DNA of 64,000 bases from Acanthaster planci (taxonomy: Eukaryota > Echinodermata > Asteroidea > Valvatida > Acanthasteridae), in the NCBI RefSeq assembly GCF_001949145.1, contig NW_019091357.1, positions 60,001 through 124,000 of the forward strand. The letters are read 5' to 3'. The position numbers and the translations under genes are program-made. Under the pieces are notes generated by a model, which was not told the origin of the DNA, made no database searches, and worked only from the letters and a program-made list of their open reading frames with translations. Of this stretch, positions 11,591 to 23,052 are shown piece by piece (the stretch's first letter is position 1; every line of letters begins with the position of its first letter).

Positions 11591-12452
11591 TAGGAATTAC
11601 AAGATATATAGAAATATGGAAGGGCTGAGTAGCACCGTGATCAGAATAACGACAAGAATGTAATATCAACTCAGTGCTCTGAAATATATGATTAATGAGC
11701 TTTCGGTAACTGAGTACCTTCTTCAGGGTAAGCAGATTCAGTTCTGACCACCCTGGAAACGTCCCGGTACGTAATATTCTTCTCAAACATTTCTGTACAC
11801 TCGGAAATGATACGGCCACAGCTTCCATTTTCGCCGAACCCCCGATTTGCTCGTTTAGGCGCGATCGTTCTGTCGGAGACACGGTTGTACGTTCCCGGTT
11901 GGATTCCGTCCCGCCGTCAAAAGCAGGCAGCAATTTCCCTCGTCAGCGCCCCAAACGTAACACCTGCCCCTACATAGTTAAGAGCCCGTCGCCGGCCCCT
12001 GCGGTAGCTACGGAATACGCGGGGATCATACATGCATTACTGGTAATGCTGTTTATTGCATTACATGTCGTCGCTGTAGTAAACTGTACATCGGAGAGAC
12101 CAAGCGTCGCCTTGGTGACCGCTTCGCGGAACACTTGCGCAGTGTGCGCCAACAAACACCTGGTCTCACTGTTGCGCAGCACTTTTGCGCGCCGTCACAT
12201 TCCCTCGGTGACGTAAGCGTCTGCATCCTGCGGAAAGCGTCATCTGATGTACAGTGTAAGGAACTGGAGCAGAGCGTCATTTTCGAACTTGGAACGCTGC
12301 GTCCAGGGGGATTGAACGTGGATTTTTCCGCACTCATTCAGAACTGAATCTGCTTGCCCTGAAGAAGGCACTCAGTTACCGAAAGCTCGGCAATCGCATG
12401 TTTTAGAGCACTGATTTGATATTATATTCTTGTCGTTTTAGGAATTACAAGA
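11591..12452 (+). mobile_element. Penelope-like retroelement fragment with GIY-YIG endonuclease module
   Basis: A 14-bp direct repeat (taggaattacaaga) at 11591-11604 and 12439-12452 brackets an insertion of about 834 bp; the flanks rejoin sequence matching unit A. Inside, about 11737-12346 encodes in two frames the C-terminal part typical of Penelope-like elements: a linker with SFRRDRS and VVRSRLDS, then RPKRNTCPY, then after a frameshift near 12030 the endonuclease module with CRRCSKLYIGETKRRLGDRF and AEHLRSVR, ending at a stop at 12345-12347. The reverse transcriptase is absent, as expected of a 5'-truncated copy. About 100 bp at each end are inverted copies of each other. The frame break means this copy is dead. 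Confidence 0.85.
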
Positions 12453-12720
12453 GCCGGCTATCCGTTTTCTAGGAAGGTTTGGCACCCATTGGTTTCTTTT
12501 CAATACATTAGGGACTTGTCCGAATCGCTTGTCTACAGCTGGAAATTACGCGCGCGTCTACGGCACTGGCCGTGGCCAGTTCCCATTAAATCGAGTGTAA
12601 ATTCCGGCCGTATATCCAAGTGATTCGGACACGGCCGATGCTTTGAATTCAACGGTGCTGCCGATGGCCCCATGAAATGGCGGAAAGCATTATGCTTGGT
12701 TTTGTAAGGAGCAACTGTCA

Positions 12721-13370
12721 TACATCAGTGGCTCCGTACAAAAGTCACCATAATGCTTATACCGCCATTGCTGGGGACCATTTGCAATGGCCAGTGATTG
12801 AGCTGTACTATAGTTATCGGACTAATCTTTAGTGCATGGTTAGTACTCATTTCTTCTTAAAACTGTCTCTATTATACCACTGGACACCATATCTCACGGC
12901 ACAGCACATTGTTAGCGTAAACAAGGGCAAATACTAAAGGTTGTTTGCCAGCTTCAAAATGTTGCGTTCAGAGTTTGAAGCTTCCAAGCATAAAACTTGA
13001 ATGGGGAACAGGTTCCCAATTTCCCATGACAATTCAGTTTTTAACAGAACGCTCACAAGGGAGTAATTCAATTGGGTCAAGGTACACCATGACAATGTTC
13101 AACAGTCATGCATGCATAACTTCTTCGGGAAATTTTTAGATTGCAAAACCGTAAATTCCCCTTTATTTTTCTGTGACTGTACTTTTTGAACATATTACAT
13201 GTACCACAACAAGACAAAATTGAAGGGTATTTTTTTTTATTCTTGCAAGGGTGAAAGAGATGCTCCGTGAAAACAGCCAGAGTAGAAGCGGCCTACCGAT
13301 GGTGTATTTCCAATGGCTTCCACCTGTGACGTGAAGTGTTATATTCAGGCGTTTGTGGCAGTTGCTCAGC
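12721..13370. other. Intergenic between unit B and the next receptor gene
   Basis: Nothing recognised apart from the sequence immediately 5' of the start codon at 13371, which must hold the promoter of that gene. No clear TATA box could be assigned. Confidence 0.4.
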
Positions 13371-15730
13371 ATGGTGAAAATGAAAACTCCTTTTGCGTTG
13401 AAGAGAGTGTTGATTCTTCTTTGCGTTCTTTACAATGGAGGTACGTTTTCCAACTCATGTATTAATGGATGTGCAACTTTAGTGCTCAAAAATGGGTCGT
13501 ATAAAAGTGACCGTGGTTCAATTCGTACGTTGCCTGAACTTGACAGTTTTACTGTGCTCTATGCTACGAAGTAGACTCAGAGAAATTAATTTACATGCCA
13601 TCTAATGAACACAATGATGGGTGACTAAAACCTGTGAAAGGTGAATACATAAAATTATATACATACATGTATATTACTTTAATCTCTACTCTTGCCCCAT
13701 GTAAAGGAACATGGACATTATGTGCGTAAGTCCTAAATTATGGGATATAGATCATAACAGATACATCTCATTCGATTCCTATTTTGAACAGATACCAGCT
13801 CAATTGAGACGTCCTGTGGCACTTTGCAATGTCGTAAACCATCAGACACACACATCAGCTATCTTCAAACAAGCCAAGGAGTGAGCTCTCGTTGCTTTGA
13901 CAACGGGACAATTATACATATAAGTTGTTCTCGTGGTTTTCAGCACTATGTTGACCACTACCAAACTACGTGTGATGGGGAAACGGGCGAGTGGCAAGAC
14001 AAAGGATCGTGCGAAATAGGTAAGCTTGAATTTCAATCAGTCTGCTCATTGCCGGTTGTATTTCAAGTATTTGGTACTTCTTGCAAGCTCCATTTCAAAC
14101 AACACTAGGCCTACGTCAAGTCGTTTCTGGAAATATACGATGTTTGAAAGTTCCCGTGTCCTAACTGCATCACCCCATGCGTGTATTAATTAATAATTGT
14201 CGTCACTGCATTGTAAGACTGGAAAACTACCTTGCTTTATTTATTCCAGTGTCGATCCAGAACCTGACGAATGTAGTAACACGATTGTTGTGTGTTCGTT
14301 CTTGTTTTCAGAATTAGCGTCTCTTATTTCAGTCATAGCAGCTTCAGTTATCCTCTTGGTATTCTTCTCCGTGGCTGTACTTGTCTTAATATGGAAAAGC
14401 AAGAGGTAGTTTGCCATTTAACTTCATTTAATTAGCTAGGTTCTGGATTTGATGGTTTCCTTTTCCCCAACCGCGACAAGGTTGGAGGTTAACGTCCTAG
14501 ACCAGAAAGATACTGGTCACGTTTGAACTACCGAACACAGATTCCCGCGTGCATGACAATGATCTAGGCCTACACAATACGCTGCCGTTTTAAACATGGT
14601 ACCAATCATACAAGGAGTCAGACTTTTGGAGATACATGTACAATAACCATAATAGTCGCTTGACTGAGGGTAATTGCCGCAGTAAACAATGTCCAACATA
14701 CCCTCAGAAGAGGGAGAAATATCTGCATAGATGAGACGAACCTTCACTTCCCAAATCCTCCTGTGGCTGATTTTCCGAAAAGCAACATCGCCTTGGAAAA
14801 AAAATTATCACTCCCAACTAAATATCCATATCCAGTAGGTGTCTTTGTATTTCTATTAGAGAATGTGTGCTTCGAGTTGGCATCACCCAGCTATTTACTC
14901 CCATCATCAAAATTTACTTTTATTCAGAATCCGGGAAGTAAATATAGACCCAGAGGCCGCTGAACAAGATCCAAAGGCTGATGCAAATGTAGAAAGGGTA
15001 ATGTTTCGTCAGCGGAACCCAGACCAACTTCCACCAGATGGAGGTGACATAGAAATGGCAGTATTTCGTCGGCAAGACCTCAATGAAAATCCACTAAATG
15101 ACGCAGGTGCTGGAGTGCATTATCCACAGAATCACGATCAAGTACGAAATCACGAGGTTGTTGAAGTGCATCGTCCACAAGACCAAGATGAAAATCCCCA
15201 AAATGAAGCTGATGCTGGACTGCATCATCCACAGAATCTCGACCAAGTGCAAAATGACGGGATAGCTGAAAGATATCATCAGGAAGGACATGACCATGAA
15301 CCGGACATGGAGGCCACACTGTGTGTCCGTAAAGCCACACAAACTGAAGAGTAAACACGTTGTTAAACCAATTTGTTCATTTCAATATTTTACTGTGATA
15401 AAAGATAATGATGGAAAACTGATTGCATCAAAACCATGGCAAAGTGACAGTTTATCGTCCGATGTAAAGTCCAATGTACGATCAGGAACTTTGAACAACA
15501 GTGTAATATTGTTTGTATTATTTTGTTTCAGTTTCGTGAACACCACCCCAAGACAAAGCGCTGCAACGCAAACGGAGATCCAAATGACTGACATGAATTC
15601 ATGGTGTGAATACCACCCGCTACCTCTGCGGCACATCGATCAAATTCACATCCAGTGGAATCATGACTGTCGAAGCACTCCTCTCTCAATTGACTTCGGC
15701 GGAGAAGGTTCACTAGTATCAATGTGTTAA
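13371..15730 (+). CDS. Single-sushi transmembrane receptor with repeat-containing tail
   Basis: Five exons: 13371-13440, 13792-14019, 14312-14405, 14928-15350, 15532-15730. Junction phases 1, 1, 2, 2 match and the sum is 1014 bases (337 aa). Residues 1-22 are a signal peptide (KRVLILLCVLYNG). About 25-99 is a sushi/CCP-like domain with six Cys: SCGTLQC, then RCFDNGT, SCSRGF, TTCDG, GSC. About 102-126 is a membrane helix followed by WKSKR. The tail (127-337) is acidic and Asn/Gln-rich, contains a 35-residue unit twice (coding DNA from 15073 and 15178, period 105), and has two TQT motifs, KATQTE at 266-271 and AATQTE at 282-287. The last exon adds CEYHPLPLRH. The ligand is unknown; by architecture it is a cell-surface receptor, and an immune role is inference from related expanded families. 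Confidence 0.75.
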
Positions 15731-17506
15731 AGAGGCATAATATTATGCATACAACTTGTGGTCAGAAGCTTAATGTAAAATTAAGTATAAGATTTTGGGA
15801 AGATTTTGGGAAGACTACCGCAAAGGGTTGACGACTCAGCTTCCTTCAAAGATATTCCATAATTGAAATAAACTGCTTTTGTTTGCTTAAATAATAGCAT
15901 TTTCAAAGATTTCTCACAGAAATTCGTAATATCTATAAAATGATATATCTTAAGGTGTTCCAGAGACGTATCCATGCTGATAAAGCTTGGGACAAGTGCT
16001 TCTCCAAGTTTAAAACAAAACAAACCAAAAAACCTGCGAAACTGTGGGAGCCTCACGTCCAATTCCAAAAGCAAACTGCGAGTATGCGTGATTGTGTTGT
16101 GCTTGTAAATCGTGTCCCGTTTTTTATTCGGGAAAGTTAACTTAGTTTCATTTTTACCTCAAACAAATTATGTCGGGTAAAACTTATGTAGTTACTTTGC
16201 CTAAATGAAATACAGGCTTAACGAAAACTTCCCCATTATATTATACTCCTTATTTAACTTTTTGGCCAAGCGAAGTCTCACAATTTGTGCGGCATTTATT
16301 TGCCTAATTATGCAGTGCATGTGCGGAGAAGCTTGCGAGCGCAGCTCTAGTGGATCCGTTCGCTGCATACTCGTATTGCAAGATAGGACATAAAACTGTG
16401 AATACCTCATGCACAAGGAAATAATTGTATTATTCTGCCAGTTTCATACAAACGGTAGCATTTCCCGCAACAACAACAAAAAAACCTCTAACCCCGAGCT
16501 CGACCTCTTCTTATTACACACCAAATATGAATAGTGCAAGTCAGTAAGTTTAACCCCCAAAAAGCACTTTACTTCCTTCTCGACATGGTAATTTCATTAA
16601 AAATGTGCATGATGTGTTATAACCCCTATGAGTATACCCAGCAAGAAATGAGACCGAGGGATACCCCCCCAACATGTCCAATCCCTATACACATTCCAGA
16701 CTATTGTTACTTAACACATCCCCCCCCCAAGATGTCTGAAAGGAATTCCCCAGATTCCTGCGACACAATGACCAACACAAAGCAGGGGGGTTCTCTCCGT
16801 CTCATACCTTGCTGCATATGCCTATGAGCTATCACAAGGTAACAGATGCACTCAAGGTATTCGAGACACATTTGATTCCGTTGCGGGAATATATCACAGT
16901 TTATCAAGTGAAAAACTCAGATTACTCAGAACTCGGACTGTCATCGAATTATCGAACTACTTTAGAATTACAAAGAATATGCGCGTTGGTCATTAAACTA
17001 ACAAAAGAGTTGGACATTTGCAAATTGAGAACGTGACATGTTTATGAAACACACTCTTCAGTAAAAATTAAGTACAGAGATGTTATAAATGAAAGTGCCG
17101 GGCGCAGGCTTTACGTCACAGATTACTTATCACGCCAAATGGCAATTTCAGTACAATGTGCATGGCGTGTTATAACCCCTAAGAGCTACCTGTATCGCAA
17201 GCTATAACAGGTGCATTTGAAGTATTCGAGATACATTTGATCCGTTGCAGGAATATAACACAGTGCACGAAGTAATATAAAATGAAAGTGCAGGGTACAG
17301 GCTTATTTCACACATTACTCATCAGTATACATTCAACTGTTTGGACAAGCGACTTCTTTCAGGGCAAACACAGTCAGCTAACTATTCATCCTTATAGAGG
17401 GCCCTGTCCCATTGTGACGTGTTGGTGGAATTGTTCGCCTACGCAGCATATTCTTTAGGAAGGCACTGGAGCGTAACATGCCTGATAGCCTGAACGGAAA
17501 CCTACC
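15731..17506. other. Intergenic with a local duplication
   Basis: No exon recognised. 16602-17135 and 17157-17330 share the order 'gtgttataacccct', 'tattcgaga.acatttgat', 'aatgaaagtgc.ggg.caggctt', so one is a diverged, shorter tandem copy of the other. C-runs occur near 16666 and 16721. Confidence 0.5.
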
Positions 17507-20120
17507 ATGGTGATTGCTGTATTACTCAGCACTGTCACGGTGTGTTATGGTCGTACGATGGGAACGATACACTGTAATACGACTTACAACAAGGCGCGAT
17601 TAAGTCCCTGACATCATAACCTAGTTGAATCGAAATATTAATCCCAATCAATTAGAAATTTAAGGCTAACACAGTATAGAGATTTCTCAACAGCAGCGGC
17701 TCATTTTTGCCAAGAAGGGAAGGTGAACGCGACAGTTGATCACGTCTGCCTAGTATAGTGAGTCTGCCTCTGCGTTGGAGTTACATATGCTGGCAGGAAT
17801 TATCTCATGATCTGCGTTTAGCTTGCTGTGCTGTAAATGACAGGTGAGAGGAGGGGTCTTTTTATACTAAATTAATGACAATTTATTCTGCATTCAAATG
17901 TTGACGTTTTCATATGAGTGAGGAAGAGTTATTGGCAGTAAAATGGCACAACAAAAATATACCTTTTAGTCCGGCAAATAATATTTTGATTCTGTTCATA
18001 GCCGGCAAAGATCCACCAGGAATCAATAAAAACTTGTTAACTTTATGCGTTGTTCGATACATAATTATAAAACTAATATTGAGTTAACGTTGACCAGCTG
18101 ACGTTATTTTGTCATGACAATTATTAGCCAGTACGGCGATATTAATTTCATTAACTTATCGTTTCGGTCTAGGACGCATAATGGCACAATGTAATACCTT
18201 CCAGTGCGTCATCATCACTAACACGATCAGTAGCACCGTCGACAGTAACGCGACTGACGAATGCTATGACAACGGAACAATCATCACTGTCTCCTGTAAT
18301 CGAGGTTTTCAAAATCTGGTCGACAAGTATAACACCGTTTGCAATGGCACGACGGGAGAATTTGAACCGGGGGGATCTTGTGAAATAGGTAGGCCATGAT
18401 CAGTTTACTGTACTACAGATTGGATTCAAATCCCAACATTCTTCAAGTCTTTTCCTATAAAATACTATTGGTTATGTGGCTTCACAATGTTCAGACTTCA
18501 CGCATCTTATAATGTCTCCGCAAATGAATTAGTTAGGAGGGAGTACATGTTTCACACTATACGTGCAAAATTCTTCTTCACAGACTTACTGACGCTGATT
18601 TTAGCCATCGTTCTGATGTTAGTCATTACCTTCATCTTCAGTCTCGTCACTTTTCTTGCCTACAAAAGGTAAGCAACAGCTTCACATTTTCTTCCAATAC
18701 ATTTATAAGATTCTGACAGAGTGGTCACAGCCATTAATGTTCTTATGGACCCCTGCACAACCCTCGCCCGATTAGTCGTCAACCATCGGAACAAACGCTT
18801 TTTTTTCGCAAAATAAATGTTGGGTTAAAATCTGTCTCATTTCCTTTTAAAAATATTCACAGCATGAGGGGAATGGTTTTTCAATGTTTACGAAATACCT
18901 CTTTAAAATATAACATTTACAAGTGTGTAATATTTAGAACTTGTTCGGATTTGAGCAGCAAAAAATAACTATAATTGATGTGTTTTAATTTTAGGTACAC
19001 GAAGCGATGGAAAAAGGCGATGTACGACACTTCCCGAGATGTATCAGAAATAATTGACGGACACAACGAGGAGGTTGGGGGTGTGGTCAACATTGGGATG
19101 GCTACCATGCCTCCAAGTCCAAAGTTTATCCCTATAGAAGACCCGTACGATATACGGAATGACGTGGGTACCCAGACCATGGCCGAGGTTCACTATGAGA
19201 ACTCGTCAGTTGCTGCAAAGAATCAAGAGGTCCAGTATGCAAATACCTCATATGAGATGGACACTGGTTCCATCAAAGAAAATGGGATGTTACCCAGTGA
19301 TCCACAGGCAGGCAACAGTACGGAAAAACTCATAGATACAAAACGTGATGAACCAGATGGACAGCCCTCAATTGTCAACGCATACGCGAATATCGACCGT
19401 CCGCTTAACCGTGCCCGACGGGGTCCTTCAGATGCATCTGTTGGCGGTAGTACCAAGGTCCGTCCGGTAACTGCTCCTCCGGTCTTTGATGACATGTCGG
19501 CTTCAGTCCGTACTCCCAGAGATAGTGACGAGGTGGAGGCTCTATATGCTAAGGTCAACAAAGTGAAGCGATCTTCAGAACGCTGGCCACCACAAAGCAA
19601 AGACCCCAGCCGACCACATGGCAGACCAGCAGATCTTGACGATTTGCTGAACCACATCAATAAACCAAGTCAGAAACAGTTACAAAAGAATGAAAGCTCA
19701 CCAACTCGACCCATGGCGGAATCCAAACGGATAGAGGACTTGTACGCAGAAGTACCAGAAGACTGGGCTTCCGGTTCAGTGAAAGCAAGTCCACCCAAAA
19801 CAGCACCCAAGCCTGTACGTAACAGCAACCAAACATCAACTGAAAAGCCACTCAAACGCTATGTACCACAATCACAGATCGGAGATGGTAACACCGCTGA
19901 TATGTATGCTGAAGTGGATAGGTCACACACCTCCCCTAATCGACACATCGTCAGTAGCAACTTCAACCCGCCTTCCCCTCCCCCGATTGATGGGACGGAG
20001 GGTCTGTACGCGCAGATTGACAGCGACGGAAAGTCAAGGAGTACGCGAGTGACGGGTGACCTAGACTCAACCTACAGTACCGACGAGGGCTTTGTCGATC
20101 ATGCAACCACCAAATTTTAG
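17507..20120 (+). CDS. Single-sushi transmembrane receptor with long multi-tyrosine tail
   Basis: Four exons: 17507-17549 (ATG in a good context, accATGg; signal peptide MVIAVLLSTVTVCYG), 18173-18388, 18584-18668, 18995-20120. Phases 1, 1, 2 close and give about 489 aa; the first donor could also be three bases later without changing frame. Residues about 16-87 are the six-Cys sushi-like domain, nearly identical in DNA to that of unit B. Residues 88-112 are a membrane helix ending LAYKR. The 375-residue tail carries TQT at 174-176, VHYENS and VQYANT, then NAYANI, ALYAKV, DLYAEV, DMYAEV and GLYAQI spaced along it, plus proline-rich PPKTAPKP and PPSPPP. These Tyr-x-x-Val/Ile sites are typical SH2-docking sequences, so phosphotyrosine signalling is likely. 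The family name is unknown to me. Confidence 0.8.
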
Positions 20121-23052
20121 GAAGTAAATGATCTCAAAAACAAGGTATTTATCGATCATGTCACCACCACCAGAATTTAGGGACTAAATGACTTCAATTT
20201 AACGGCAACCCCCATCCGTACATGTATATCCTGTTAAAATTGTACGTGTACTGATATGATTTTTGTCACAAAATTCTGTGGTCCATTACGCCCCGCGCGA
20301 TAGGTTTTGATCACAGCTTCAAAAGCGCGCGTCCGCAATTCGCAATAGCTCTTTAAAGAATCAACTAAAAGTGGAAAATAACGTACTCTGTGTTTCGACC
20401 AAGCGTATAAAAATGCAGGACTAATATTGTACTCCTATAATGAAAATTGTTTTATGACGAAACAACTGTTTATTAATGAAAAATGCTCATGTACTCAGTG
20501 ACATAACGTTTGGTCTTTGACCTTCGTTCTGTATCCAATGAAATCAAAATGGACGAACTAAAGAATGGGAGATCAGATGTACATTGTGTACAATGTACAT
20601 TCAGTGTATCCGTTCTCTTAATATGGTGCACTCCAATAGATCACATATTTTATCATGTGTATTCAATACGTATGTAGTATAGTTGGCGTTGATAATAGAC
20701 ATGTATATTGGCCAATTCTAGACCCAAACCAATGTATAAAGGGTACAACATTAATACTCCGAAAATACAAATTTAAAGAACTTTAGGCTACATTTAGAAG
20801 GCGGGAAAAGGTAAATTGTGCGAATATTATTCCTATTAATGCAAAAAATTGTACATTTTAATCCCGGTGATGTAAAAAGTCAGGGGGAAATGATACATAA
20901 TCACTGAATGCAATACATGTATAGTGTTTTAATCTTGGCAACTCTGTGTCTTCCTAAGCATTTCCAAGTATTTCTGTAGACGTTACAAAGATTACGGAGC
21001 CAAATTTAAAATCCGGACACTTCATATTAGGAATTGTTGTCCTATTGAGATTTCCTGTCCGTTGTTAGTTTTTCAGCAGTTCTTAACAACCTGAATACGC
21101 AATTTATGCTAAAGCGAATTCATCCATATTTTGATGACTTTCATTAACCCCATGTAAACCAATGTATTAATGTTTTTCTGAAGTATAGAGCGATTCATCC
21201 ATTCTATTCGAAATTATAAACAAAACTGGTATTTAGAAACTACATACATGTATCGGTATCATGACAAAGGAACCTTATAGCTCTTTGACATTTCAGTCCA
21301 CATCTCTGCATGGATAATACACGGATATTACTTGTATATGTATCTAGTATGTTGTTTGTAGTTAAGCCATGTTCTCAATCATAACGCGGGCGTTTTTCGG
21401 ATGCACTATGTAAATATTTGAAATGGTGACAGCATTAAAGAACTATAGAAGTAATGTTCCTTTCCAACACTGTTTTCATTAATTGATGTTTCAGCTTTTA
21501 GTTAAAATGAAATGAACCGCACACAAGACTTTGCTTATTTTTCATGTGCGTCTGGCAAAAGGCATGCATCTAATTGACTACATGTACAGTATAATGCGTA
21601 GCCCCTACCTTTTCTGTCACCCTCTTTGGTCTGTGTCCCGAAAATTGAGTTGTCAAAAAGGACTTTGTAGATCTGACATGCTCATTTATTTCTTGCCACT
21701 TTCAAACCCCTCATTTAATAGTATTTGACGTATTTTTCTTTAAAGAAGTTATATACTTGGGTCCTGTGATGACACTCGTCACTGTTCACATTTAGGTTCA
21801 TGTGAGCAATACGACAAACTGATAACAAGGAACAAGATACATCATCTAAATGATTAAAAATAAAGATTCTCAAGCCTCCACAATCGCTCTTTCCAATTAA
21901 ATTTTTCTAACAATACAACTCAGTACGGATCGACCTACTTTGTGCACTTAAGCAAGTGATCATATATGATTGTGCAATCAATGGTTTGCTATTAAATTCG
22001 AAGAAACAACACTGATGAAATCGAAATGGACACAATAGTAAGTCCAAACAATTTTTTGACAAAACATGAAATTTGCCCAAACATAAAATTTGGAAAATAT
22101 AATTCAGTCTATAAGTGCATGTCTTCCAAAACATCCATTAAACTAGAATCTCTTACACCATGCCAGCCAGAACAGAAAATGCAGCAAGTGTTGTTTGACC
22201 CTGAATAAAATATACGTGTAGCTGAATGATCCGGGACACTGCCGACTCCAATAACAATGTGGGTGTGCAAAGCCAGAAACTAAAAATATTTCTACAATGA
22301 ATTCCACGGAGGTAAAACCCACAGGGCATGTACGTGCATTCCATTTTCACAGATGTACATAATGGCACGATGACGTTAAAAAAACAGGGACACGTAGGGA
22401 AAAAAGCTGGTTGTAGTTACCCGTCCGATACATGTAAAATTGCAGTTTTAACATTCAAATCTTTTTCTTCAAATACTGTAAGTCTGTAAAAAAGCTGGAA
22501 ATTGTTCCATTTCTTTTTCTCAAAAATCAGATGGAAAAAAGATATTTGTTTTTTTTCCCCTCTCATCCATAAGCGATCAACAAACGTCATCATATTTTTG
22601 TATGAAACTGTTTATATTCAAGTAAATATTTTACAGGAATCGTGAAAACTTTCTGAATTGATTGCTGAACAATTGTAAATGAAAAATTGTCTTCTAGAAT
22701 AAAATGCTGTTTATTCAAAATAATTTCATTGCGAAATCAAATCACTCCTTTCAGTGAAGGCAACATCTTTATTCCCATTGATTCCTGATCACCACAAAAA
22801 AGGTCTCTTACTGAAGATAAGATCTTAACAACCTAAGACAGTTTCCACCAAGTTGACAAAAGGATGCCTGGGTGCTTTATTCTATTTATCCTTGTGAAGT
22901 GATGCATACATGTTTGTTTACACATGTCCAAGTTCAGAGTGCACCGATGCCAGGCCACTTCCTAAATACCTCTCCCAAAGGAAAGAACAATCAAGATTTA
23001 TATTTTGAAACCCTTAAATCCCTTACGCCCGTATCAGTTTTACAATTGAATG
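20121..23052. other. Intergenic between the receptor cluster and EEF1E1
   Basis: About 2.9 kb of AT-rich DNA with ACATGTA-type motifs. No exon, RNA gene or structured repeat was identified, apart from the possible polyadenylation signal of EEF1E1 at 22876-22881. Confidence 0.5.
22876..22881 (-). terminator. Candidate polyadenylation signal AATAAA for EEF1E1
   Basis: AATAAA on the minus strand about 170 bases past the EEF1E1 stop codon. Position and strand fit; no transcript evidence is available. Confidence 0.4.

Larger units (their letters stand above)
5560..12720 (+). repeat. Tandem segmental duplication, unit B
   Basis: Partner of unit A (660-4900). It keeps the sushi and membrane exons that A lacks, and carries extra insertions: a Penelope-related palindrome (7441-7800), an unidentified block (about 8870-10540) and a Penelope-like element (11591-12452). 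The order and strand of the shared blocks are the same in both units, so the duplication was direct. Confidence 0.75.

Noticed and set aside
11535-11933. 132-codon minus-strand frame over the Penelope-like element
   Set aside because: It is antisense to the linker-encoding frame of the element, which carries the recognisable motifs.
19223-19660. 145-codon minus-strand frame
   Set aside because: Shadow of the long tail exon 18995-20120, whose plus frame is in phase with upstream exons and has repeated motifs.
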